DNA from: Termitomyces sp. T153
Lineage: Eukaryota; Basidiomycota; Agaricomycetes; Agaricales; Lyophyllaceae
DNA length: 64,000 nucleotides
NCBI GenBank assembly: GCA_018296165.2
Contig: JACKQL020000002.1
Span: 1,984,001 to 2,048,000, forward strand
Direction: 5' to 3'
This document shows, in pieces, positions 11,401 to 22,224 of this stretch (positions are counted from its first letter, which is position 1; the number at the start of each line of letters is the position of its first letter). The translations under genes were made by a program, and so were the position numbers. Under the pieces are notes generated by a model. The model worked only from the letters and a program-made list of their open reading frames with translations, was not told where the DNA came from and did not search any database.

Positions 11401-14067
11401 CATTCCTTCCGCTCGTCCGCTTTCTTCTTGCTGAAAGCAAGGTCGATGAGCTCTTTGTCTCCTTCTTGGATTGTCGCAAAAGGTATCATATGCTTCTGCA
11501 TATCACTGAAGTATTCCCTCGCATCAGCATCGTTACTTGATCCCAAGCCCTGTAGTATACATCAGACAATGTTGAGAAGAATGTACCTATATCTACGAGT
11601 ACGTCACCTTGAAGTATTTGGGATCCCACTTATGTGAACCCTCAGTTTCCTCCAGCCATTTCTCATACTCCGGAAGAGTGAAGAAATCAATTTTCTGCCC
11701 TCCCTTCCTGACCTTCGAGAACGTTTAGGAAGAAGATCTGACTTGATTGATGATGACTTACTCGAACAATTGGTGTGATGAATTCAACGAGGAATTCGGG
11801 AAGTTTGAGGAGCGAAGGATAGAAATAATCCAAGAAATTGATGAGGAGACCTTTAATATGGGATCCATCATGATCCTAGAAAAGTAGTCCATATTGGAAC
11901 ATTGACTCGTAGGACCAAAAATGCTTACTTGATCCGTCATGATCATCAGGCGACCATATCGCAAGGAAGATGTGTTTGAATAGTCTTTGTTATGCTGCAG
12001 GCCCATGATTTTTTTGATGTTCTGAATTTCTTCATTCTTCATAATCTGGTCATGTCTCGCCTCCCGAACATTCAGTAGCTTGCCACGGAGGGGGAAGACA
12101 CCGAAATTGTCCCTTCCAACAACGCCAAGGCCAGCAACAGCAAGAGCTTTGGCGGAGTCTCCTTCTGTTAAAATCAGAGTACAATTCCTTGCATGTTTCG
12201 TACCCGCATTGTTAGCATCCGAAAGTTTAGTCATACCCGTCAATCTGTCAAAGTGGTATGAAAACTGTAAAAACGAAAAAAACATGTAGCATACCTGTTA
12301 CGTTTGGAGCCATCAGTCTTCTTGGCCTGTTGATCTGCTTTAAATTTCGCCCAATTCAAGACCTGGTCGACGATCGTAGATTTTGCGACTTATTCGGTCA
12401 ACATTCAATATTCATCCATATTTCAAGCAAACAAACATACTCTTCTTCATAAATTCCTCACTGAGCTGAGGTTTAGTTCCAAATTTGGAGGCAGGTAGAG
12501 TCATCGTTTCCTTCGATTGACTGTCGAACGTTGGATTCTCGATGAGGGCATTCACAAAGATCCACATATGGTTCTTCAGTTGCGCGGGTTTGACCGTTGC
12601 CGCCTTATTCTTTTTGGCAATCCCAGTGATTAAATTTTTAGCAATTTGATCTGCGATGCAGGCAACATGTGTGCCACCCTTTGTAGTAGAGATAGAATTG
12701 GCGAAAGAGACATGTTGGAAGGTACCATCAGAGACAGCAAAAGCAACTTCCCAGCGATTTCCAATCTGTTCATATATCACCGAAGGTTTAACAAATGTCG
12801 CTCCTCCAGAGTTCTCGGCAGCTTCAGCTTGGGTAGACTGGAGGTACAGCTCTACGTATTGTTTGAAGTTCTTGATTTTGAGCCGGTCGTCGTTGAGGAA
12901 CACCTTGACGTCCTTCACGGTACCTGAGAGATCGAAGACACGTTTACGAAGGAGACTTGCGGTGTCTTCATCGATCGTCTCCATTCCAAAGCGCGCGAGA
13001 TCTGGCCGAAAAGTGATTCGTGTCCATTCATCGCCTTTCGTGTTTTTGGTGACTTTAGCCTTTCCACAGACGCTCATATTATTGGTCCACGTCTGCTTGT
13101 ATTTCTGCTGAGTATTTTTGTCTGCAGTTTCGATCGTGAATTCATGGGAGAAGATGTTGGCCAGTTTGGCACCATAACCGTTTCGTCCACCAACGAGCTT
13201 CTTCTCATTGTCGTCGTAGTTGGAACCTGCTAGGAGGTGACCAAAAATCAGTTCTGGGATGTATATTTTCTCCTTAGAATGTATCTCAATAGGAATTCCT
13301 CGACCGTTGTTGTAGACAGATATGGTGCAATTCTCGATGTCAATACTGACTTTCAGGGTATCCATGTTGGGATCGTTAATCTGTGGGACTTCAATGACAT
13401 GTTATCTTACTATTACAAAAACAGGAGATTGACCTTGTTATCAGCAGCGTTGACCAGGATCTCATCCACGATCTTCAAAAACCCCGGGACGTATTTAACA
13501 TCCCGATAAACCATGCGTTTAGTGTTCATGTCGTAGGTCCACATGGTCTGTGTGATTGTCTCGATACTTCCTATGTACGTGTCCGGGCGCTTCATAATGT
13601 GTTCGAGTTGGGAAAGCTACGTTCGGCGATCAGCAAGACGAAATTTCGCTGGTTTGACCGAACTTACTTTAACATAGGTCTCCGATGCTGTCTTCTTCTT
13701 GCCAGGCGCGCCGGAGTCCTCCTTGACCGGTAAGGGTACTACTCCATTTTCAGACACGTGTTCGTCTTTCTCCACGACACTATCCTCTCCGTTCTCGTCA
13801 TGGTCGACGAGGACCTTCTTAGAAGCAGCCTTGGGTTTCGCGGCAGCTTTCGTGGCAGGAGCTTTCGACTTAGCGGGTGCCTTTAACTTAGCGGGTGCCT
13901 TTGTGGGAGCTTTGGGCTTCGCAGAAACCTTGCTCTACAGCTCGCATTAGCCACGCGTCGGGGAAACAGACAAACCATAATCGTACCTTCTTCACGGGAG
14001 AATAATCATCTGATTCAGGACCAGATATGTTGTCAAATTCAAAGTTTTCGCCCTCAGACGAACTCAT
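8496..14067 (-). CDS. TOP2: DNA topoisomerase II
   Basis: This is the nuclear type IIA topoisomerase, which passes one duplex through another in an ATP-dependent reaction. Seventeen exons (14067-13987, 13934-13668, 13616-13434, 13380-12441, 12388-12295, 12244-11929, 11875-11762, 11712-11608, 11549-11385, 11332-11147, 11092-10747, 10688-10399, 10344-10108, 10051-9596, 9538-9087, 9037-8945, 8889-8496) give 1572 aa in consistent phase. Visible parts are a Lys/Ala-rich N-terminal extension (to about 116), GHKL ATPase motifs NNGRGIP and GGRNGYGAKLANIF, TOPRIM LTEGDSAKALA and DHDGSHIKG, and the catalytic Tyr in ASPRYIHT (about residue 879). A Lys/Asp/Glu-rich C-terminal domain resembles nuclear-localisation and regulatory tails. 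ATG 14067 opens MSSSEGENFEFD. Confidence 0.96.
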
Positions 14068-14899
14068 TGCAGGTGAGGTACAGGATTCGTGGTCTCGAGA
14101 GGGTAACAAAAAGACGCGTTGAACTCGAGGTTGACAACAAAGGCACGTGACAGCGCGCATGGCCAAAGTACGCGTCGCGCGTTCTTGGATATTTCTGCAC
14201 CATGATAACTTTCACAAACCTCTTTTACATAATCGTGACCTTTCTAAGTCTACAACTGAATCTTCTCAAGTTCGGAGAACCTTCGCGAAAATCCCATCTT
14301 GAACCCGCTCATTCATCTCCCTACTTATCCAGTCATCATCGACAAATGTCAGAAAAGATTAGTCCGATATCGTGCACTTCAAATTCATAACTGTTCAGAA
14401 TCAGGAGAAACAAAGCACTAAATGGACTGGTAGCCGCGTCCTTTTCTGGTCGGCCTGTACTCAGGCCAGATATGGGACGGTGTTGGACGTGTCCAAATCT
14501 AACGAGGTTCGTGGCTTCACTGTATTACTGTTGAATACAATCGTCATACCAATGCTACGACTACCTCAGGGTCAGCAAATACTGAAGATCCAACCTGATG
14601 ATGCAACGGACCCAGTCTCTTTACCGTAAGCCTCAGTTTCAGCATGCACAAGCTCTCCCATCATGATATTGATATCAGTGCCGCCAGAGTTACACCCGTG
14701 TCGGGCTCGACATATCATGCGACAAAAATTCTAAATACTGAAACAGAAAGATCATATTATGGTCTCCGTCAAAGCTTCTCAAAAAATTCCTCGTGTACTT
14801 GGTGTATTGGATGAATGACTTTAGGTGAACGAACCATAACAGAATGATACTGATATCACGGAGCTGAAACTTGATGTACCATCAAAGCCACACAGGGCC
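14068..14899. other. Intergenic, TOP2 upstream region
   Basis: These 832 bp separate the TOP2 start from the stop of the ABCF gene on the same strand. Small ORFs at 14202-14390 and 14372-14629 have no recognisable domain or splice context. The TOP2 promoter must lie here. Confidence 0.5.
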
Positions 14900-17800
14900 T
14901 CAGGGCCTTGTTTTTATGTTATTCACGATCAAGCTCTGGACGACGATCAGATTGAAAGCCCTGGAAACAAAAAATATAAGATTGACCTTGTAAGCCTGAA
15001 CATCGCCTTTGAACTTCGTGACCGTTTGATCTCCGCAGACCCACAACTATGACACATCAATATCAATTGAGTTTGCATGTACTGAGAAGACGAAACGCGT
15101 ACTTCTTTAGCTACCGTCGTTATGAATCTCTCATCGTGAGAGATGATGATGACCCCTCCGTTCCATTTTTGCAGCGCCAACATAAGCGCATCAAGACCCT
15201 GAGGTGATGTCGTGTATCAGCAGTCAGAATTCCAGGAACATCACAAGTATACAAACCTCAATATCCAAGTGATTGGTCGGCTGCACAATTAAAGTTAGCT
15301 GAAGAGCAGGGAGCAGACGTAGGTGGCTCACCTCATCAAGCAAAAGGACATGAGGTCTCTGAAGTGATAGAACAGCAAATGCTACGCGTGATTTTTGGCC
15401 TCCACTCAGGGTTCCAATCATTTGCATGCTATAATGCATTGTCAATTACAGTGTAGTGCTGTTATTGCGGAATAAATTTATCACCCCGTCATTCCACTGA
15501 TCTGGAAATTTCCAAGATGACTTCTGTATTCTTGCTCGGTCTTGCCGGGGAATTTGGAGGCCAAAAATTGGACCGGCGTCATCGTTGGTGTCAAGGTTTC
15601 AACGTGATGTTGCGCAAAGTATCCACTGGTATAGCCGAAATGATATCAGCGAATATCCAAAAGAACGATTATTGATTTCGGCATACATTCGTAAACGCCC
15701 ATTGCGAGTTACGTGACCATTTATTGGATTCAGCTCTCCCGTCAAAATCTTGATTCTGCAGGAGGATGTTAACAAAAATCGTCTTGATAGAGTTCAACGT
15801 ACAGAGTTGACTTTCCAGCGCCGTTTGCTCCGACCATAGCTACCCGAGAATCCAACCCAATATCGAAATAGACATTTTTTAGAATGATCTTGTCCGGAGT
15901 GTATCCGAATGTGACATCGGACATTTGAAGTAGCGGAGGCGATATCTTCTCAGTCTCAGGGAATCTAGTAAATGATTGAAAGGTTTAATGCGACAGGAAC
16001 ACGTATGACAAACCTAAATGTTTCTGTCTCTTCTTGTTCGGGGGGTTGTAAATCAGGCAGCTGAGACATTCCTCAGATATGGGTTTTTCGGAAAAATCAC
16101 ACGAACCTTCTCAAGAATTTTGATTTTCATCTGAGCCTGAGCAGCTACAACAGTATCAATTACCGATGCCGGAGATAAATCGAAAGCCTTTTACTTACCG
16201 CGGTTAGCGTTGTACCTCCAGCGGTCAATGAACGATTGCAGATGTTTTCGATATTCCATCTGTGTTTCATATTCCTTCCGAAGGTTGCGATCGCGCTCTG
16301 ACTTGGTCGAGTAAAATTGTGTGAAGTTTCTGTCGTAATAATGATCGATTTATATATTCCCAAAATCACCAAGGTCCACCTACCCCTTGTAATAGTCAAG
16401 TCGGCCAGAGTGTTGATGCACAATATCCGTGGCAATAGCATCCCTGTTTCGAGTCAGTAAGCCTACAACGGCATTCTCGACGGCGACAAACTTACAAAAA
16501 CGCTCTGTCGTGAGACCTGAAAGGAAGAAAGAGTTGTTACCTGGTAATGTAAGTAACGATTGAAAGGCACTCACACAACGAGCAGAGTACCCGGCCATGT
16601 TTGGAGATAGTCTTCGAGCCACGCCAATGCATTGAGATCAACTAGCGAGAATGCTTGTTATCAAGAGGGCTGCTTTGAAGCGATTTGAAAACGCACTGTG
16701 ATTGGAAGGTTCGTCGAGAAGGAGCAGAGAAGGCTATTAAAATGGTCGGAATTAGGTTTTGACAAGAAAATCCAATGCCCGCACTTTGACAAAGAGGGCC
16801 CTGGCAAGTGCAAGACGCATACTATACAAAGACTGAGATCTGAAACCCCCGATTGAAACGAAACACATACCGCCAACCACCACTGAAGGACCTTGTTGGC
16901 CTTGCTTGATCTGCTTCACTAAAGCCCAAACCTTTACACAGTAAGCTCGAACACATTGAGAAGAAAACAAGCTATTCACCTGCAAGAAGCGCAGCAGCAC
17001 GGGCGGGACCACTCGCCGCATCCATGTCGGAGAGCCGTGCATGAACCTCAGCTAGTCGAGTAGACAATTCCTCTCGAACATCTTCGAATCTTTTTTCATC
17101 ACCTTCCGCTTCAAGTTCAGTGAGCTTCGCATTCAGCGAGACCTCTTCTTTTAGTAAATGATCTCGCCAAACGTCAGCTTTGAGAACAGAGTCTATAGCG
17201 AGAGTATCATCGCCGACGATCTAAAATCAGTCAATCGCGGGAATGAAGTCAGTTGGAAATTTAGGAAGTGCCCACTTCTTGCTCCACAAACAAGATACTG
17301 ATATGAGGAGGAATCGGCACTTCTCTCATTGCAATATGGCGCAGAAGAGTCGATTTACCAACACCTGAGAGAAATCAGAACGGTATAAAGTAATAAAAGA
17401 AAATTCAATGACCCACCGTTCCTTCCGATGAGACCATACCGACGACCATGAGCTAGTGTTAATGAAGCACCGGATCTAGAACATATTAATATGCATAGTA
17501 TATACCAGGAGTGTACTCACAGAATACGATTTGAACCGAAGCTAACATCTATCGAAGGCAGATGTATGTCCTTGCTCTTCTGTTTCGATGACGCGCTGGA
17601 CTCCAAAGGATTGATCTGGCATGGTCAATGAGTGTCACTTCAACTGCCATATAAACCATTTGCCAACTTTCATGAACATTTCTTCATATGATTGCTATGT
17701 TTAGCAGGTCAATAGAGTATATCCAATAGATGCATCGACGCAACCTGTTTTCGATGAGCATCGAGCAGTTTTGAACCCTCGTACAGATCTCTCTTGGATC

Positions 17801-18330
17801 GCTTCTCGATTTTCGCCTAATGCGGGGGGTCAACAAAAACATTTAACAACTAATTTGCATAAATTTCTGACTCTGAGTTTAGCCTCTTGTTTTTCAAGTT
17901 TCTTCACGTCAACTCGAGATGCTCTTCACGTTTTTATTATCAGACTACGTAGAATGATACAGGTATTGCGTACGCACTTCCCCTTATTGATGGATTCAAG
18001 ATCCACACCCTCCGAAAGACCGATCGTATTTGATATCTGAGCTTTACTCATGTCCATGACTTTATCCAGTTTCATGAGTTTTGGGCCAGATCTTTTCTTC
18101 AAGCGGGCGTTGAGTTGCTCTTCCAAAAGATCTCCAAGTTTCAACATGAGTTTCTCAAGAACATCTGCTCTGTCCCCAGCAAGAGATGTAAGAATGTGGT
18201 GGGCGACCTGGAGCACATCTTCTTCTTCGCCAGCATCGTCAACGAGATAACCTGCGAGGTACTGAACAATGACCTCCTCTGTTCCAGGAAAGCTGGTACG
18301 AATCTCTTCAGCAATGTCTTCTGATGACAT
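14900..18330 (-). CDS. GCN20: ABCF3/GCN20-type ABC ATPase
   Basis: This is a soluble twin-ATPase ABCF protein; yeast Gcn20 works with Gcn1 on ribosomes to activate Gcn2. Twenty-five exons: 18330-17978, 17923-17872, 17816-17745, 17694-17668, 17615-17521, 17475-17417, 17364-17276, 17220-16980, 16931-16871, 16821-16785, 16733-16697, 16641-16575, 16516-16496, 16443-16384, 16329-16199, 16144-16107, 16060-16014, 15964-15803, 15755-15687, 15625-15485, 15428-15332, 15280-15257, 15198-15103, 15046-14987, 14935-14900; 723 aa. First cassette: Walker [25 protein letters not shown]. Second: [39 protein letters not shown]. The N-terminal helical domain (1-120) fits the Gcn1-binding region. No membrane segments. 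Confidence 0.93.
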
Positions 18331-18689
18331 CGAAACGTATTTCCCCAAGTATAACACGAGATGGCGCGGTCAATGACAGTGTGGATGTGAAAAAGACCAA
18401 ATATTATTACGTAATCTCAGTCATAAGGATACCATCCAAACATACTGTCTAACTATCAAACACCTTCATACCGCGGCAACGAAGATGAAAGTAGTTGTGA
18501 GAAATCAAACCATCAGTGATGTACAAGTCTTTGGCGAGCACAGCAACCGTTCCTTTTCAGCTGTGTCGGTTTTGTTCTGGAGAGTCGCGTTTTCCCCAAC
18601 TTTCTGTCGTCCCTACCATATGTTTCTCTTCGTTCTGTGATATCTGGCAACAGTGATTTAACTGACCTTTGGTTGTCCATTCTTTCACT
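18331..18689. promoter_or_regulatory. Divergent promoter interval (ABCF gene / membrane protein)
   Basis: These 359 bp lie between two divergent ATGs (18330 minus, 18690 plus). An antisense ORF crossing it (18513-18833) looks like a shadow. No clear TATA box was seen on either side. Confidence 0.45.
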
Positions 18690-20128
18690 ATGTACTTGTC
18701 CAAATGGCCTGTCATTATTCACTCTTTGATTTCGATATCGATATCTCTTGCGGCTCTTGTCAATGTCACGGTCGATGCTACTGATGGCATTCCAAAGACT
18801 GGAGAGAAAATTACTCATTCTCCACCCCGCCAATGGAACAATATCACATGCGACTCGTGCTTCGATGGTATGCTTTATTACAACTACATGATTCGATTTT
18901 TTTCTTAATTAGCGTCTTCATTTCCAGGAACCTGGCATGACAGTGTATGTCTTTCCTTGAACTGAAACCTAACCCCGTCTGAGCCACAATAGAACGATCC
19001 TGACACTACTGGCGTCAAGATTTTTCCCTTCTTCGCCACTATTCCATTTTCTGGTATTCTTTCTTTCAATCCCAAGCGCATTTTTTCTTGCTCATTATGC
19101 GTCAGGGTCCGCCGTATATATATATTGTACTATTGCCAACAATCAGACGTTTCGCAGGTGTGTTTGACGGTCGTATATTCCGTGTTCAAATTATAACACC
19201 TTTTCATACAGCAAACACGTGGACGTAACTTTCTTTATCGATTCCCAACTAGCGGGTAATTATTCTAGGGAACTAACGAAAGATGGCACTTTCGAATACA
19301 ATGTTCTCGTTTATGCCAACCAAATCTTGCCGCAAGGTAATCATAATCTCACAATACAGAATGGAGCACCATCGCAGGTGCTTCTCGATTATATCATCTA
19401 CAGGTAGGCTGATAAACATTGATGTTCGTGTTTTCACTTACCAGCCTATTTACAGCTATGATGATGGTTTGAGTCGATCGGATCTCGCTGCTTCCACAGC
19501 TTCTACTACACCTGATCGGGCGAACTCCGCTGGAAAAATCGTTGGAGGCGTCTTGGGGTCTATCGGTGGTATTTTACTCGTTCTGGTGGCCTTCCTCTGG
19601 CATCGTCAACGAACTTGGAAGGAGCCCAATGATTTCTCTCATCCGCTGACTTCTACACCAACGCATACGAGCATAAGTCCTGTTGTCAGAACACGACCCT
19701 GGTGGCGTAACCCAGGCGGCGGGTCAGGGAGCCGATTTTCCTTCAATCCCAGTCTTTTAGTCGAGCCGGTGATAATGAATCATAGGCATGCCAACACCCG
19801 CACTTTCCGCCGTCCACCGCCAGTCACTATAGTACACCCAATATACCCACTCCCTCAACGTCCTGATTCGACCCATCCCCTTCAGCCAAACCGAGTGGTA
19901 ACCCCCACCCCATCACTGGACCCGCGCAACGAACTAAGTCATCCATTATCCATCATAGAGTGGCAGCGACGGACGCAACAGGAGGCTAATGATGTACCCC
20001 CGCGACTAGACGTGTCAGATGTAGAAATGTCCAGCTATTACGATTTCTCGTCGGACACTCCAGACCTTCCGCTACCCCAGCCTCCTCCTCGATCTGCAGC
20101 AAGACGGTTTACGGTGGTCAATAATTAA
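18690..20128 (+). CDS. Secreted-ectodomain single-pass membrane protein
   Basis: Six exons (18690-18867, 18928-18944, 18993-19053, 19106-19157, 19212-19403, 19456-20128) give 390 aa. An N-terminal hydrophobic leader (about 1-30) is followed by a beta-rich ectodomain with Cys pairs and N-x-S/T sites (CDSCFDGTWHDS, IYCTIANNQTF, VDVTFFIDSQ, LLDYIIYSYDD). There is one transmembrane helix at about 195-215 (IVGGVLGSIGGILLVLVAFL) and a Pro/Ser-rich cytoplasmic tail of about 175 aa. This architecture is very common in Agaricomycetes, where the ectodomain resembles galactose-binding or jelly-roll folds. Ligand and role are unknown. ATG 18690 is chosen because it begins the leader; no earlier in-frame ATG is open. 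Confidence 0.85.
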
Positions 20129-20450
20129 TGACACGGTCATTGCGATAATGATCCATCAATTGTCCTTTTGCCATTTCCGGCATATGGATTCTGTTATATA
20201 GAATATAGTCTGACGTTCATTTGCAAAGAATATTACGAAATACGTATGGAACATCGTCATTATAGAACGGCATTCGCACAACGGTTTTCAAAATTGTTTT
20301 CTCAAGTTCGAGGAGCAGCTCGAGTTCGAACAGTTTGAAACTTACATAGGACTGCACTACGATCATACTGAGGTCACCTAGGCAGTTTTCTTTGTGGTTG
20401 GTTGCCCAAAGTAAAAACGAGTTCGTCCGATTCCAGCAAACCATGCCAAT
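20129..20450. other. Convergent 3' interval
   Basis: Two stop codons converge on these 322 bp. The minus-strand ORF at 20217-20444 lacks any recognisable domain and is not called. Confidence 0.5.
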
Positions 20451-21160
20451 CTAGTCTAAGTCAATTCCATCGTCATTTCTGAATTCGAAAGCATACCTGA
20501 CGAGGCATAGGATAATCACAAAAGTAACGTTACCATGCGACATGCCATTCCAACGGGTAATGTCAAACCTGATATCTGCTGGGGCAGAAAATAGACTCGC
20601 AGCAACACTGCCGTGCGCATCAGCACTCCAATCATTATACAGCGTAAGGAACACAGCTTACTGTGTTGCCTTTGAAGAAGTGAGAAGGTTAGTTGCATCT
20701 GCCAGAATTATAACAACGGCACTCACGTCAGCAATGGCGAGACACATCATAATTGCACCCAGGATACGTTCCTGTGCAGCAGGGTTGTTTGCTAGTGTGT
20801 CTCGGATAGCACGGAATCCAAAAGATTGTAGCAGTGCCAAAAGCATGTATGCTGCATGCATGTTAGACCTGGCGATGAAAATCATCAAGGCCGAAGATTA
20901 CCGTTGACCAGTTGCCACACGGCTGCAACAGTCCGATCTGGTATACCCTCAGGCGCTGGGGTCCCGGAGGGAACAAGCTCGTGGTAGAACCATGCAGCTC
21001 CAGGGCCTATAAGGCAGATCAAGGAAGGTGCAAAGGTTGATACTACATAGATATTCTAGTCGCCATTTGAGTGTAAAGTTTAGATAGAATACTGACGAGG
21101 TTCAAGATAGAGAAAAAAGTAGTAGTAAAAGCCTGGGAGAGCCGGAAAAGGCTTGGGCAT
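20451..21160 (-). CDS. DUF7704-like small membrane protein
   Basis: Exons 21160-21097, 21042-20902, 20851-20723 and 20656-20451 give 179 aa. The pattern matches small four-helix membrane proteins common in Agaricomycetes: LPGFYYYFFLYLEPLSTF at the N-terminus, then WQLVNAYMLLALLQSF, ILGAIMMCLAIAD, a loop with TLYNDWSADAHG, and WNGMSHGNVTF before the last helix. Function is unknown. The third donor is uncertain. GTGAGT at 20726 looks best but yields a stop or a frame change, whereas GTGCCG four bases further (20722) with acceptor 20657 restores the family frame. ATG 21160 starts the conserved segment. Confidence 0.72.
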
Positions 21161-21665
21161 CGTGGTTCTACCAACCGTCGTTTCTTGAGTGAAGATTCGG
21201 AGGACCAAATTGTCGACACAGATGCTCTTGGGGGCGTCCCTATAAGAAAGCCAATACTATACTGCCGTCAAGTCAGGAAGTATCCCAGACTGATAAAGGA
21301 AGACTGGCGGAAGATGAGAAATTGGTGACCATACTTAGTATACGCACTCCCCACATTCGGCAACTATATAACTTCCCGTCGCGCCCATTTTGGGGATTGT
21401 CTCCTCAATACTTATCTACTTAGCTAGTCAGTCGACTATGTAGACCCAATGTATTCAATTTTATGTTTTATTATCAAATTTTGTTGCTTCAGCGGTTTTG
21501 GAGGAATACACTTCTCCGAAAACGAGCCCTCTCTGGCGAAGCGATCCTCGAGCCTCTCTCCCGCTCTCACTGCCCCTCTGACGTGCTGGAGAGTGAGATG
21601 TCTGGCGGCTACTCAACCTGATCGTTCAGCGCGCATTTCGAACCTTTCGACGCGGCTACCATCTA
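21161..21665. other. Intergenic upstream of the DUF7704-like gene
   Basis: Nothing gene-like is supported. A short plus ORF at 21449-21673 is Leu/Ser-rich and resembles no family I know. Confidence 0.4.
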
Positions 21666-22090
21666 TCAAGTAGTATTTCCTTCTCCGTACACGATAGAAC
21701 TATCCTGCTCCATGTACAATCCTTTCTGCAAACGCGTCGTCGCGTGAGTCAGCAGAATCTCGGGTGGCGTTTTCGGCGGTGGCGCCAGTGATACGTCCGT
21801 GTACTTAGTTTGGTGTCTCTTACTCTCTTCGCCTCTTCTTCGAGCTTCCTCTCTTCGGCTCTGCGTTCTCGATCCTCCCTTTCTCTCTAAACCCTTTCCT
21901 TCTCCCTCCTCCTGTTGTTGCTTCACCCAGATTTCCCTGGCTGCATTGCTGGCATTCCACGCGTTCTCCAACCTCGTCGTTATCTCCGATCAGTGCTTCG
22001 CGGACCGCTGCGTAATCTTCCGACGCGAAGTCTGCGCAGACTACCTCATTAAAACGGGCATGTCGTATTATCGATAACACGTCTTTCGTG
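21666..22090 (-). pseudogene. Remnant of a repetitive agaricomycete protein family
   Basis: Two minus-strand frames join across one frameshift near 21960. Upstream reads EDYAAVREALIGDNDEV and downstream reads ENAWNASNAAREIW, then Glu/Gln/Arg-rich sequence, then KYTDVSLAPPP and TTRLQKGLYME. The order (acidic REALIG block, A-W-N block, charged coiled region, and a final segment like those ending in E-L-W-Y-F) recalls a multi-copy protein family of agaric genomes that I associate from memory with mobile elements. No start, end or element termini can be defined. Confidence 0.35.
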
Positions 22091-22224
22091 TGCAGACAAA
22101 ATGCAAAAATAACGCTCAGGCAGAGGTGTTGCGAGAATCGTTGAGGCAGCAGAACGCCTCTGATGCTTATCTCATCAAGTCCCGAGGGTGACCCGAAACT
22201 GCTATGTAACTCCACTCTGCTCAC

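Noticed and set aside
18513..18833. Minus ORF between the ABCF gene and the membrane-protein gene
   Set aside because: It overlaps the first exon of the plus-strand gene, has skewed composition and lacks any motif.
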